From the NCBI GenBank assembly GCA_903943955.1, contig CAJAPZ010000063.1:1-64000 (forward strand): DNA of 64,000 bases, read 5' to 3'. The notes under the pieces were generated by a model, which worked only from the letters and a program-made list of their open reading frames with translations, had not been told where the DNA came from and ran no database searches. This DNA is from an uncultured Actinomycetes bacterium (lineage in GTDB: Bacteria; Actinomycetota; Thermoleophilia; Miltoncostaeales; Miltoncostaeaceae). Both the position numbers and the translations under genes were made by a program. Positions 28,474-36,926 of the stretch are shown in pieces; positions within the stretch are counted from its first letter, which is position 1, and every line of letters starts with the position of its first letter.

Positions 28474-29246
28474 TGTTCATCCCCGGGTGCCACGTGGGGA
28501 TCCACCACGTCACCCGCGCGGCCCGTGAGGCGACGGCACCCGGCGAGTACCACGGGGGCGAGCGCCAACGCCGCGATGTCGAACAGCACATAACCCGCAG
28601 CCGCGCCGCTCGGCGGATTTCCATTCATCAGGCCGAGTCCCGGGATGTACTCCTGCCACCGCCATGTGCCCACCCATGTACCCCAGATCTCGAGGAATGC
28701 CACGAAGAAGAACACGCCTGCGTACAGCTCAGGTGCGCGCCCGCGCAGCAGAAATACGATGAGGATTGCCGAGGCAATGGCCCCGGCCACGTCAATGCGC
28801 CCGAGCACGCCCGAGAGGCCGAGGCCCGCCCACGTGGCCACGCCCACGATGGCCGCCGCGCGCACGATCGCATGGTGTGCGTTGGCCAGACGCGTCTGGG
28901 AGAAGCGGTACCCCACCAGATACACGAGGCCGTGTCCGGCGGGGACGAAGATGGGGAGATTTCCCAGGCGGTAGTCGTAGATGCCCCAGATGAGCGAGCA
29001 CAGAATCTCCGCCGTGGTGGCCACCACCACCACCACGGCGACCCGGGCCCGATCAAGCGGGGACAACGGGATGCACGAGACGAGCAGCACCACCCAGGCA
29101 ACCGCCGAAAGCACGAGTTGCAGGCCGATACCCCCCAGCGAGTCAAGCCAGAGGCCCGCCGTGGTCAGCACGACGATGAAGGGGATGAACGCCCACGGCC
29201 GCCCGAGCAGACGAAGGGGATCATGATTTGCGACTGCCGCGGTCAC
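28470..29246 (-). CDS. Unknown polytopic membrane protein
   Basis: 258 residues from GTG at 29246, with about eight hydrophobic segments. Polar residues conserved-looking within or near the membrane include I-W-G-I-Y-D-Y-R-L-G-N, V-P-A-G-H-G-L-V-Y and L-E-I-W-G-T-W-V-G-T-W-R-W, which could line an active site or substrate path. I could not assign a family with confidence. Frames extending upstream are probably non-coding, because a TACCCT box sits 8 nt before this GTG. It is divergent from the PhoU-like gene. Confidence 0.8.
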   Translation of the reverse strand: MTAAVANHDPLRLLGRPWAFIPFIVVLTTAGLWLDSLGGIGLQLVLSAVAWVVLLVSCIPLSPLDRARVAVVVVVATTAEILCSLIWGIYDYRLGNLPIFVPAGHGLVYLVGYRFSQTRLANAHHAIVRAAAIVGVATWAGLGLSGVLGRIDVAGAIASAILIVFLLRGRAPELYAGVFFFVAFLEIWGTWVGTWRWQEYIPGLGLMNGNPPSGAAAGYVLFDIAALALAPVVLAGCRRLTGRAGDVVDPHVAPGDEH

Positions 29247-29254
29247 GACGACCG

Positions 29255-29260
29255 AGGGTA
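29255..29260 (-). promoter_or_regulatory. Leaderless-type -10 box for the membrane protein gene
   Basis: TACCCT on the minus strand lies 8 nt before the GTG at 29246; no Shine-Dalgarno site is seen. Confidence 0.45.
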
Positions 29261-29329
29261 CTCCCGGACGACAGAGGGCCGTGGATGAACGGGTCAACGG
29301 TTCCACGGGACAACCCCGGGGTACACCCG

Positions 29330-29335
29330 TACATT
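29330..29335 (+). promoter_or_regulatory. Leaderless-type -10 box for the PhoU-like gene
   Basis: TACATT lies 6 nt before the ATG at 29342. GGGACA at 29307-29312 is 17 bp upstream and half-matches a -35 hexamer. No ribosome site precedes the ATG. Confidence 0.5.
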
Positions 29336-29341
29336 CCCCAC

Positions 29342-30007
29342 ATGGGATCAACGGATTTCGGCACACAGATGGCAGGGGTCCGTGACGCGATGGTCGAGAT
29401 GGCCAGTCTCGTGCTGTCGCAGGTGGAGCAGGCCGTGGATGCATGGGAAACGCACGATCCCGACCTCGCCGGACGGGTGATGGCGCAGGACGAGGCCGTC
29501 GACGATCGCCTACTGGACCTGGATCTTCGTATCTACGAACTGCATCTCGTGCACGCGCCGCTCGCGGGCGATCTGCGCCTTCTGCACGTGGGGCTCATCA
29601 CCGCCGTGGCCCTTGAACGCGTGGGGGATCTCGCCGTCTCCATCTCCCGACTGGCCGAATCGGTTCCCGTCGGCGTGGCAGTGCCCCACATCGCCGCCAT
29701 CATCCGCCGGATGTCGGCGCGTGCGGTTGACAGCCTTGCCCGGGGCGTACAGGCGATCGCCCGGGTGGATGCCGATCTGGGCGACGAGGCGCGCATTGAG
29801 GCCGACACGGTGCGATTGATGCTCGAGGACGTGCGTGCGGCGGCGTCAAATGAGACCGAGCAGGGCGACCGCGAGTGGATCACCGCATCAGTGCTGGTGG
29901 CCCGCCATCTGGAGCGCGTGGCCAACAACGCCGCCGAATTAGGAGGGCGGGTGCGATTCATCGCGACCGGAGAACCCTTCGTCCGAAACCCCCGCCCGCC
30001 GGGCTAG
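29342..30007 (+). CDS. PhoU-like domain protein
   Basis: 221 residues of two three-helix PhoU repeats. The E-x-x-x-D metal-cluster motifs are seen as Q-D-E-A-V-D-D in the first half and E-A-D-T-V in the second, and R-H-L-E-R-V-A-N-N-A-A-E matches the second-repeat signature. PhoU proteins damp phosphate uptake and signalling through Pst and PhoR. No pst or phoR gene is adjacent, so this may act on other transporters. The chosen ATG follows the -10 box and directly precedes the first helix. The stop overlaps the convergent small gene in a CTAG tetramer. Confidence 0.88.
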   Translation: MGSTDFGTQMAGVRDAMVEMASLVLSQVEQAVDAWETHDPDLAGRVMAQDEAVDDRLLDLDLRIYELHLVHAPLAGDLRLLHVGLITAVALERVGDLAVSISRLAESVPVGVAVPHIAAIIRRMSARAVDSLARGVQAIARVDADLGDEARIEADTVRLMLEDVRAAASNETEQGDREWITASVLVARHLERVANNAAELGGRVRFIATGEPFVRNPRPPG

Positions 30008-30183
30008 TCGTCCGTGGCCTCCGGCGGGGAGGCGGGTGCATCGGTGGCGTCAGGGGATGCGTCCCCTCGTGCCTCCTCTTCGACGGCCTCCAGAGCCGCA
30101 ATCGCGTCAAGGCGTGACAGCACATCGTCGCCGCCGTCCATGGTCCGGAAACTGCTCCGGCGCGCCCGCTTGGCCTTCGCCAT
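30004..30183 (-). CDS. Small protein, basic N-terminus and acidic tail
   Basis: 59 residues, beginning MAKAKRARRSSF and ending in an Asp/Glu/Pro/Ala-rich tail. A strong GGAGG lies 5 nt before the ATG, which is why I call it coding despite its size. The central L-S-R-L-D-A-I-A-A-L-E-A-V segment may be an amphipathic helix. No family is recognised. The charge split resembles small nucleic-acid- or ribosome-associated proteins, but that is speculation. It ends in a stop-codon overlap with the PhoU-like gene. Confidence 0.6.
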   Translation of the reverse strand: MAKAKRARRSSFRTMDGGDDVLSRLDAIAALEAVEEEARGDASPDATDAPASPPEATDD

Positions 30184-30197
30184 ATAAACCTCCGTCG

Positions 30198-30641
30198 TTA
30201 CGAGCCTGATCGTACCGGGCGCCTGCGGCGTCGCCGTCGCCGGCGTCGCCCGATGCCATCACCGGCCAGCGCTGCCACCAGCCGGTCGTCGGCCGGAGGG
30301 AAGTCGTACCCGAGCAGATCCTCGCGGCGCACCCATCGGAACTGGGGGCTCACGATGGCCCGCGGACGCTGGAGCGGCGGGTACGAGCAGGCATAGAAAC
30401 GAAGGCGCAGTGGGCCGGCGTCCTCGCGCCAGATCATTCGCGGGTCACCGATCTCGATGTTGAGCTCCTCGCGCAGTTCGCGACGCAGCGCCGTGATGTC
30501 GCGCTCCCCGGGCTCACGCTTACCGCCCGGAAACTCCCATCGCCCCGCGTTGCCGGACGTCTTCGGGCGCTGCGTGATGAGGATCCAACCGCCGCGCTCG
30601 ATGACCGCGGCCACCACGATGATGGGTTCCTTGCGTTTCAT
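30198..30641 (-). CDS. mutT: MutT/NUDIX hydrolase with poly-arginine C-terminus
   Basis: 147 residues. The NUDIX box is complete (G-G-K-R-E-P-G-E-R-D then R-R-E-L-R-E-E-L). The N-terminal V-V-A-A-V-I-E and W-E-F-P-G-G-K segments are those of MutT/8-oxo-dGTP pyrophosphohydrolases. The protein ends with ten consecutive arginines and R-S-G-S. The ATG overlaps the mutY stop (ATGA). Sanitising oxidised dGTP next to MutY fits the GO repair system. The tail is unusual and may bind nucleic acid or polyphosphate. Confidence 0.88.
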   Translation of the reverse strand: MKRKEPIIVVAAVIERGGWILITQRPKTSGNAGRWEFPGGKREPGERDITALRRELREELNIEIGDPRMIWREDAGPLRLRFYACSYPPLQRPRAIVSPQFRWVRREDLLGYDFPPADDRLVAALAGDGIGRRRRRRRRRRPVRSGS

Positions 30642-31435
30642 CGAAGCGCCGCCCGGCCCACCGGCACCAGAGAATGTCCCCGGCGCTCGGCCAGCCCGTC
30701 GCCCACCAGACTGTCGGCGGCCTCCGGGTCGGATGACACCGGGGCCCGCCCCCGCTCGGTGAGGGTGCGTAGCAACGTCCCCCGGCGCTGGCGCAACGAA
30801 CCCTCGTAGGGGGACTGGCGGCGCGTCGGGGGCGTGACCTGATGCACCGCACCGGCGTCGGCTGCCGGACACGCCGTACGCAGCGGGCAACCATCGTCGC
30901 ACCGGGGAGCCCGGGCACTGCACACCTCGCGCCCGAGATCCATCAGGGCCTGACCCACATCCCACCCACGGCCCCGGGGGGTACCGGGCCAGCCACCGGG
31001 AAACCGCCGCGCCACAACCCGCCTGATGTTCACGTCCTCGGGCAGTACGGCCTCGCCGTCGGCGAAGCAGCGGATCGCAGCGGCCGTGTAGGCACCGACG
31101 CCCGGCAGGTCAGTGAGGTTGTCGGAATCCGGCCAGCCGTGTTCGCCAATGATCCCCGCGGCCGCATGCAGGTTGCGCGCACGGCGCGGGTAGCCGAGCC
31201 CCTGCCACTGCGCAAGCACCTCCCCCAGCGGCGCAGCAGCCAGATCGGCAGCCCCCGGCCAGCGCGTCATCCAGGCCTCGTAGTACGGAACGACCCGCGA
31301 CACCTGAGTGGACTGAAGCATGACCTCGGACACAAGGATGGCCCAGCGATCACGCGTATTGCGCCATGGAAAGTCGTGCCCCTCGCGGCCAAACCAGCGG
31401 AGGAGGGCCCGTACTGCACGGGCATCGGGGGTCAT
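30638..31435 (-). CDS. mutY: A/G-specific adenine glycosylase, short form
   Basis: 265 residues. It removes A opposite 8-oxoG. The catalytic Glu37 (S-E-V-M-L-Q), helix-hairpin-helix (L-P-G-V-G-A-Y-T) and Asp134 (E-D-V-N-I-R-R-V) are present. The Fe-S cysteines are at 172, 179, 183 and 189, a C-x6-C-x3-C-x5-C spacing in place of the usual x6-x2-x5. It lacks the usual C-terminal NUDIX-like 8-oxoG recognition domain, and a separate NUDIX gene follows with a 4-base overlap. An in-frame GTG 6 nt upstream is an alternative start. Confidence 0.88.
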   Translation of the reverse strand: MTPDARAVRALLRWFGREGHDFPWRNTRDRWAILVSEVMLQSTQVSRVVPYYEAWMTRWPGAADLAAAPLGEVLAQWQGLGYPRRARNLHAAAGIIGEHGWPDSDNLTDLPGVGAYTAAAIRCFADGEAVLPEDVNIRRVVARRFPGGWPGTPRGRGWDVGQALMDLGREVCSARAPRCDDGCPLRTACPAADAGAVHQVTPPTRRQSPYEGSLRQRRGTLLRTLTERGRAPVSSDPEAADSLVGDGLAERRGHSLVPVGRAALR

Positions 31436-31490
31436 CGTCACCCGCCGAGTGTCCCATGCCCGTTCGGCGTATGGCGCCCCCACGGTGAGA

Positions 31491-33365
31491 TCACGCGGCG
31501 GTGGCGATCCCGGGCTCGGCATCGGTCTCGACCAGACGGAGCGATTGAGCAGCCCGGCGAAGGGCATCCACAAGAGCACCCGTGTGTGACGGCGCAGGAA
31601 TGAGCGCTGGGTGGTCCGAGCGCGAGGCCACGCGACGGCGCACCAACGCGATCTCCTCAAGTGCCTCGGGCGGGAGCGGCTCATGGGTACGTGGGGCCCC
31701 CAGCGCCGCGAGGATGCGGTGGGCTGCACCAGCCTCCGAGCCTGCGTGCACCTCCACCCGCGCGACGACCAGGCCATCACGCACCACGAACGCCACCACC
31801 TGACCATCCTGCGCCCCATCCTCCACCAACACGCAACGGGCATCGCGAGCCCGGGCGAGCGCAGCGATTTCGGCGATCACGCCGACCAGGGCATCGATCT
31901 CGGCGGTGTACGCGCCATCGTCGAGCACCCCGGTGCGCGCGGCGCGGTCGATGAGCACGGCCGTCTCCTCGGCCGAGGCGATCGGGTCGTCCCCCAGCAC
32001 GCGGCGGCATGCGGCCGGAGGCCCCCCCTCGGCCTGCGACAGCGGCAGCAGCACCTGAAGGGCGTCGCTGGCCAGCAACGCGGTGCGCTCTGCGGCGAGG
32101 GGCCCGAAGTGCTCCCCGGCCCGGGATGCTCGCGCGACCGCGGTGATGCGCACGTCGTCCCCAGCGGCGGACAGCCGGAGGTAGCGCCGCGACCGGCTGC
32201 CGACAGCCGGGCGGTTACAAGTGGGCACGAGTTCGGTGATCAGGCGATGCGCCCGCAACTGCGCCTCAAACTCGGATCCGGTCTCCTCGTGATCGACACG
32301 ATCGGCGGCCTCCACTGCACGCTCAATCAAACGGCCGTGGCGTTTGCCCGAGGCGAAGTACCCGCGCACGCGGCGCCGGACATTGGGGGCGTACCCCACG
32401 TGCACCACGCGCCCCTGCGCGTCCCGAATGAGGTACACGCCGATCGTCGCCGGGAGGTCCTCCGCCAGGGCAACCTTGTGCGCCATTCGCCCGCCGCCCG
32501 GCTGCCCCAGCGCAACGGCGTGATCGAGCGGCGTTGCATCGCCATCGGCCATCAGATCGACCAGCCGCGCAAGCACGACCGCCGTCGCTTCGGCATCTGC
32601 GAGCGCGCGGTGGCGCGTGGTTATGGTGACGCCCGCCCAGTCGGCGAGGGTGCCCAGATCGTGCCGCTCCACCCGCGGGCCGAGCAGGCGGCGCGCCAGC
32701 ACAAGGGTGTCGAGCCACGCGTTGTGGAAGTAGTCGCCCATGAGGCGTCGGCGTTCGTAGTTGAGGAAGCGCAGATCGAATGGTGCGTTGTGCGCCACCA
32801 GCACATCAGACCCCGCGAAGTCGATGAATTGCCGCAGTGCGATCTCAATTCCCGGTGCGCCGCGCACCATCGAATCGTCGATACCGGTGATTCCCGTGAT
32901 GTGTGCCGGGATGGGGCGTCCAGGGTCCACGAGCGTGGAGAACCGGTCCACAACAACCAGCCCCTCCACCCGGACGGCGCCAATCTCGGTGATTCGCGAG
33001 GCGCCGGGTGAGCCCCCGGTGGTCTCAAGGTCCACGATGCAGAGCGGCACGTCGGCGATGGCCGGGGAGGAACCGCCGCCGCCAGCCGGGGACAGGCACA
33101 CCGCGCCATCGGCATCCCAATCCAGACGGGAGTCGCCATCAACGATGGTGGCCACCAGCCGGCGGGCGACCTCGAGCGGACATCCCTCGATACCAAGCAC
33201 GACCGCGACGGCGTCGGCCGCAGGGACCGGGGCCCCACGGCGGGCCACAAATACCTGCAAACGGTCACCCGCGCTGGCTGCGGGTTCCGACCCGGGCGAC
33301 GGCGCCACGGAAGGGATCGAAGATGAGTGTGACGACGGTTCAGGTGATGCCATTGGTGAGAACAT
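31491..33365 (-). CDS. DEDD exonuclease fused to GIY-YIG (UvrC/Cho-like) domain
   Basis: 624 residues. After a Ser/Pro-rich start and a winged-helix-like region comes a DnaQ-type 3'-5' exonuclease: D-L-E-T-T-G (ExoI), H-N-A-P-F-D (ExoII) and a C-terminal H-R-A-L-A-D-A (ExoIII). A GIY-YIG endonuclease follows (G-V-Y-L-I-R-D and V-H-V-G-Y-A at about residue 330), then a UvrC-like region and a long C-terminus. Actinobacteria carry such DnaQ-UvrC fusions. It probably processes damaged DNA ends. It lies 55 nt upstream of mutY on the same strand, making a repair cluster. An ATG four codons in is an alternative start. Confidence 0.9.
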   Translation of the reverse strand: MFSPMASPEPSSHSSSIPSVAPSPGSEPAASAGDRLQVFVARRGAPVPAADAVAVVLGIEGCPLEVARRLVATIVDGDSRLDWDADGAVCLSPAGGGGSSPAIADVPLCIVDLETTGGSPGASRITEIGAVRVEGLVVVDRFSTLVDPGRPIPAHITGITGIDDSMVRGAPGIEIALRQFIDFAGSDVLVAHNAPFDLRFLNYERRRLMGDYFHNAWLDTLVLARRLLGPRVERHDLGTLADWAGVTITTRHRALADAEATAVVLARLVDLMADGDATPLDHAVALGQPGGGRMAHKVALAEDLPATIGVYLIRDAQGRVVHVGYAPNVRRRVRGYFASGKRHGRLIERAVEAADRVDHEETGSEFEAQLRAHRLITELVPTCNRPAVGSRSRRYLRLSAAGDDVRITAVARASRAGEHFGPLAAERTALLASDALQVLLPLSQAEGGPPAACRRVLGDDPIASAEETAVLIDRAARTGVLDDGAYTAEIDALVGVIAEIAALARARDARCVLVEDGAQDGQVVAFVVRDGLVVARVEVHAGSEAGAAHRILAALGAPRTHEPLPPEALEEIALVRRRVASRSDHPALIPAPSHTGALVDALRRAAQSLRLVETDAEPGIATAA

Positions 33366-33444
33366 TACGGTCGCCCCCCGACGGCCCCGCCACCATGCCG
33401 CAGCCGCGATGACGACGTTCCGGGAGGCAGGGGGGCGCTCCGGT

Positions 33445-33450
33445 TATCCT
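33445..33450 (+). promoter_or_regulatory. Leaderless-type -10 box for marR
   Basis: TATCCT lies exactly 6 nt before the ATG at 33457. The intervening TCCCCC excludes a ribosome site. Confidence 0.5.
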
Positions 33451-33456
33451 TCCCCC

Positions 33457-33957
33457 ATGGCGACACAGCGATCACGCCCGACACCCCCCACCGGCGACCT
33501 CGATGCGACCGAGATGGTCGCGTGGGGCGGACTTCTGCGCACACATGCCGCACTGGTGCGAGCACTCGATGACGAGATGCAGGCGGCCCACGGGATCTCC
33601 CTCACCCAGTACGAGGTTCTGCTGCTGCTCTCGCGATCCGAAGATGGCGCACTGCGCATGAATGAACTGGCCGATGGGGCGCTCTTGTCATTGTCCGGCC
33701 TCTCCCGCCTGGTGGACCGCCTCGTAACCCTCGGGTTGGTCGAACGCGCCCAGTGCCCCACCGACCGGCGTGGGGCCTTCGCGGTCATCACGCCCACCGG
33801 GCGGGACCGCTTCGCTGCCGCTCGACCTGTGCATCTGGACGCCGTGCGGCGCCAGTTCATCGACCGGCTGTCGCCCGACGCCGTCTCGGCGCTCGCTGCG
33901 GCCTGGACGACCCTCGGTGCCAGCGGTGGCGGGGAGTGCGAGCCCGAAGGGGACTAG
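33457..33957 (+). CDS. MarR-family transcriptional regulator
   Basis: 166 residues. The winged helix-turn-helix is clear: I-S-L-T-Q-Y-E-V-L-L-L-L, R-M-N-E-L-A, then S-L-S-G-L-S-R-L-V-D-R-L as recognition helix, and the wing D-R-R-G-A-F-A-V-I. MarR proteins usually repress nearby efflux or stress genes. The neighbours here are an amidase and the DNA-repair cluster, so its target is not evident. It is divergent from the exonuclease gene (91 bp). Its stop overlaps the amidase stop in a CTAG tetramer. Confidence 0.92.
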   Translation: MATQRSRPTPPTGDLDATEMVAWGGLLRTHAALVRALDDEMQAAHGISLTQYEVLLLLSRSEDGALRMNELADGALLSLSGLSRLVDRLVTLGLVERAQCPTDRRGAFAVITPTGRDRFAAARPVHLDAVRRQFIDRLSPDAVSALAAAWTTLGASGGGECEPEGD

Positions 33958-35006
33958 CGGACGCGGGCCGGTACGTCGCCGCGCGCGTTGACGCGGATGC
34001 CCGGAAGGGCCACGGCCACGTTCAGGCGACCGCGGCGGCGCGGAACCGCGAGCAGCGCCTTGCCATCACCACGCGTGCTCACCGACACGCCCTTGCCATT
34101 GGGCAGGCGCGCAGTGAGTGGCACTCCTGCCATCGGGATGCCCGACTGGTCAATGACCGTGGCCACCCACAGATCGCCGCGTGACGGGTTGATGCCGGCC
34201 CGACGCGAGACGGCTCCGCCCGACCGGGCAAGGCTGATCTTGGTGGGCACCGGCTGCTGCACGACACCGGCCCCGAGCATTCCCGCATAGCTGAGGACCC
34301 CCGTGCCAATACCCTCGGCCATGGCCTGGCGCACATCCGGGCTTGCAACGGCCAGGGCATCTGTGGAGTTTGAGAGGAACGCCCCCTCCACCAGCACCGC
34401 GGGCATCGCGCTGTTGCGAAGCACGTAGAAGTTGGCCTCGCGCACACCGCGGTCGGTGAGCAGGAGCCGGGCGATCACCGACTGCTGGATGGCCAGCGCC
34501 AGGGCACGCGAGGCCGGACCAGTACCGGTGAGCACGTACGTCTCAGTACCGGTCGCGAGGGCTGACCGTGCACTGTTCTGGTGGATGGATACGAACAACT
34601 GTGCCGCCTGGGCATTCGCCAGATCGGTGCGGGCCTTGAGATCCGCGCCCTCGCTGACGTAGGGCACATCGCCCCCGGCGCTATCGGTGTTGCGGGTCAT
34701 CAGCGTGGGCACGCCATTGGCCTGGAGAATCGCATTGAGCCGCTGACCGACGTCGAGGTTGACGTCCTTCTCGAAGATCAGCGGGTTTCCGGCGGCATCG
34801 GCGCGGGGGGTGAGCCCTGTGACCGTGCCGGGGGGCAGTGAACCCACGGCACCGCTGTCGGCCCCCCCATGCCCTGGGTCGATCGCGACGAGTGGCAGGC
34901 CGAGTGCCGGGGCGGCAGATGCCGCCCCGATGGCCAACGCCACGAGGAGTGTCCGGATGCGGGGCACGGGGGCATTCAAGCCGTAACCGGTGTCCCCATG
35001 CCGCAT
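33954..35006 (-). CDS. Secreted N-acetylmuramoyl-L-alanine amidase (Amidase_3)
   Basis: 350 residues from ATG, or 337 from GTG at 34967. The GTG places the signal peptide (VPRIRTLLVALAIG) at the very N-terminus and may be the better start. The zinc ligands are in D-P-G-H-G-G, the Glu of F-E-K-D and S-I-H-Q-N-S, and the catalytic Glu is in L-V-E-G-A-F-L-S-N. About 85 C-terminal residues form a beta-rich domain with carboxypeptidase-regulatory-like features. It cleaves the amide between MurNAc and the stem peptide. Confidence 0.92.
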   Translation of the reverse strand: MRHGDTGYGLNAPVPRIRTLLVALAIGAASAAPALGLPLVAIDPGHGGADSGAVGSLPPGTVTGLTPRADAAGNPLIFEKDVNLDVGQRLNAILQANGVPTLMTRNTDSAGGDVPYVSEGADLKARTDLANAQAAQLFVSIHQNSARSALATGTETYVLTGTGPASRALALAIQQSVIARLLLTDRGVREANFYVLRNSAMPAVLVEGAFLSNSTDALAVASPDVRQAMAEGIGTGVLSYAGMLGAGVVQQPVPTKISLARSGGAVSRRAGINPSRGDLWVATVIDQSGIPMAGVPLTARLPNGKGVSVSTRGDGKALLAVPRRRGRLNVAVALPGIRVNARGDVPARVR

Positions 35007-35052
35007 CGTGTTGCGACGGCACCTGAGGGCGGTCGGTGACCGGAGGCACGAC

Positions 35053-35058
35053 TACCCT
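35053..35058 (+). promoter_or_regulatory. Leaderless-type -10 box for the beta-propeller protein
   Basis: TACCCT lies 8 nt before the ATG at 35067, with no Shine-Dalgarno site between. Confidence 0.45.
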
Positions 35059-35066
35059 CCCCGTCC

Positions 35067-36926
35067 ATGCCGGTACGCACCCTGTTCGCGCTCGCCATCG
35101 GGGCGACTCTTGTCGTGCCTGTGGCCCTTGGCGCCGCCGGGGACGTCACGCGTGTGACCCTCACCAGCGCCGGTACCCAGCTCACCCAGGCTGCCGACGG
35201 GCCAGTCATCTCCGGCGACGCCACGCATGTGCTCTTCACGTCGACCGGCGCCTTCAGCGGGGTCGCAACGGGATTCGTGCGGCAACTCTTCTCGCACGAC
35301 GTCACCACAGGTCGAAATACCCTGGTGTCGTCCAGTGCCAGCGGGTCGCCCACGCAGTCGGATGTCGACGACGCGGCGAGCCGCACCAGCACCCCCTATG
35401 CGCTCTCTTTCAACGGCCGCTACGTCGCCTTTACCTCCACGGCCTCGGGGCTCGTGGGAGGCGACACGAACGGGCGCGCACGCGACGTATTCCGCAAGGA
35501 CCTCGTCACCGGGGCCATCACGATCGTCTCCCGCGATTCCGCCGGGGCCGCGCCCGCTGCCGGAGTAACCGGCGACCCCTCCATCTCGGCCGATGGATCG
35601 CGCGTGGCATTTACGTCGGGCGATTCCCCGCTCGTGGCATCAGACACCAATGGGGTTGCGGACATCTACGTGGCCGACCTTCGCAGCCGTTCCATCAATC
35701 TCATCAGCCGGACGGCAGCGGGCGCGCAGTCACCCGTTGCCACCGGGCACGCGTCGATAAGCGCAGATGGTCGCGCTGTGGCATTTGAGGGAGACGGGGC
35801 CGCCTCGGTGCTGGCACCGGCAGACGCCGATTCGCTGCCCGATATCTACGTCGCACGGATTGCACCGCGCACGATCACTCTCGCCAGCCAGCCGCCCAGC
35901 GGCCAGCCGGATGCCACAGCCTGTCTGCCATCGCTGTCGGGCACGGGTACGCGGGTCGCATTTACGTCAGGGGCCGCCATGACCGACTGCGGCGTGGCCA
36001 CGGGGACCCGGGCGATTGACGTACGCGACATCCCGGCACAGACCACTACCCGGGCATCCGACCCCATCACCGGGGCCACCGGCGGCGCGGTGATGGCCTT
36101 CGACGGCGATCGCGTGGCCTTTACGGATGCCGCAACTCCAACGGCAGTACAGGTGCGCGCAACCGTCGCGGGCTCGCTCACCCGGGTGTCGCAGACCGCG
36201 ACCGGGACCACGCTCGGTGCCGATGCCTCACGGCCGGCCCTCTCGGGGAGCGGCCGCCTTGCGGGGTTCGCCTTTCTGGACCCGCAGGTTGGTGTCACCC
36301 CCGTGGCGGGCGACACCAACCGGCAAATCGACGCGTTCACCGGCGATCTCGGTGGCGGCGACACGACTGCACCCGCCCTGAGCGCCACGGTCGCCCCGGC
36401 GGGCGCGAAGGTGATCATCTCCGGGCGTGCCACCGATGTATCGGGAGTGATGGACGTGACCGTCGGGGGCCGGTACGCCGCGGTGGCCGATGACGGCTCG
36501 TTCGCGGTGCGCATCACTCCTGGCGTGGAAAGACGCACGATTCCCGTGGTGGCGCGCGACGTGACCGGCCTTTCCACCAGCACCACCGTCGCGACCTCCC
36601 GCGACGCATCCGGCCGTACTCCGGGATCGAGTCCGGCACGGCCCCAGAGGATCCGTGTGACCATCGTGGGCCGCACAGCACGTGTGCGGTTTCGCACCGG
36701 CATCAGTGCCATGTGCCGGGTTGAGATACGCAAGCGGGTCACCGGATCGGTGCACCTGTCGTCGTTCCGCGTGCTGGGGGCGCGCCAGGGCCGCCGGGCC
36801 GCCGGCACCCACATGGTGCGACTGCCCCTGCCAAAGACGATGCCGGCGGGCCGCTATCAGGTGCGTGTGCTGATGTCGTCGGCACGTGGGCTGGGCACGG
36901 CGGCGGTCACCATCACCCTGCCCTGA
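35067..36926 (+). CDS. Secreted TolB/PD40-type beta-propeller protein
   Basis: 619 residues. A signal peptide (MPVRTLFALAIGATLVVPVALG) is followed by repeated propeller blades of the form S-x-D-G-x-x-V-A-F-x-S with D-T-N-G-x-x-D-I-Y-V, as in TolB-like WD40 proteins. Clear blades begin near residues 45, 110, 165 and 225. The last 180 residues are beta-rich and Ig-like. The function is probably extracellular binding; no catalytic residues are visible. Its stop overlaps the start of the PH-like gene (TGATG). Confidence 0.87.
   Translation: MPVRTLFALAIGATLVVPVALGAAGDVTRVTLTSAGTQLTQAADGPVISGDATHVLFTSTGAFSGVATGFVRQLFSHDVTTGRNTLVSSSASGSPTQSDVDDAASRTSTPYALSFNGRYVAFTSTASGLVGGDTNGRARDVFRKDLVTGAITIVSRDSAGAAPAAGVTGDPSISADGSRVAFTSGDSPLVASDTNGVADIYVADLRSRSINLISRTAAGAQSPVATGHASISADGRAVAFEGDGAASVLAPADADSLPDIYVARIAPRTITLASQPPSGQPDATACLPSLSGTGTRVAFTSGAAMTDCGVATGTRAIDVRDIPAQTTTRASDPITGATGGAVMAFDGDRVAFTDAATPTAVQVRATVAGSLTRVSQTATGTTLGADASRPALSGSGRLAGFAFLDPQVGVTPVAGDTNRQIDAFTGDLGGGDTTAPALSATVAPAGAKVIISGRATDVSGVMDVTVGGRYAAVADDGSFAVRITPGVERRTIPVVARDVTGLSTSTTVATSRDASGRTPGSSPARPQRIRVTIVGRTARVRFRTGISAMCRVEIRKRVTGSVHLSSFRVLGARQGRRAAGTHMVRLPLPKTMPAGRYQVRVLMSSARGLGTAAVTITLP

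Noticed and set aside
27108-29288. 726-codon plus-strand open frame
   Set aside because: It overlaps three minus-strand genes with clear motifs and overlaps; the translation is His/Arg/Pro-rich without pattern.
30198-30260. GCCGTC/GCCGGC repeat tract as a microsatellite or regulatory repeat
   Set aside because: It encodes the arginine run at the end of mutT and is explained by that.
31491-33365. Reading the exonuclease/GIY-YIG protein as a frameshifted pair of genes
   Set aside because: The frame is continuous and such fusions are known in actinobacteria.
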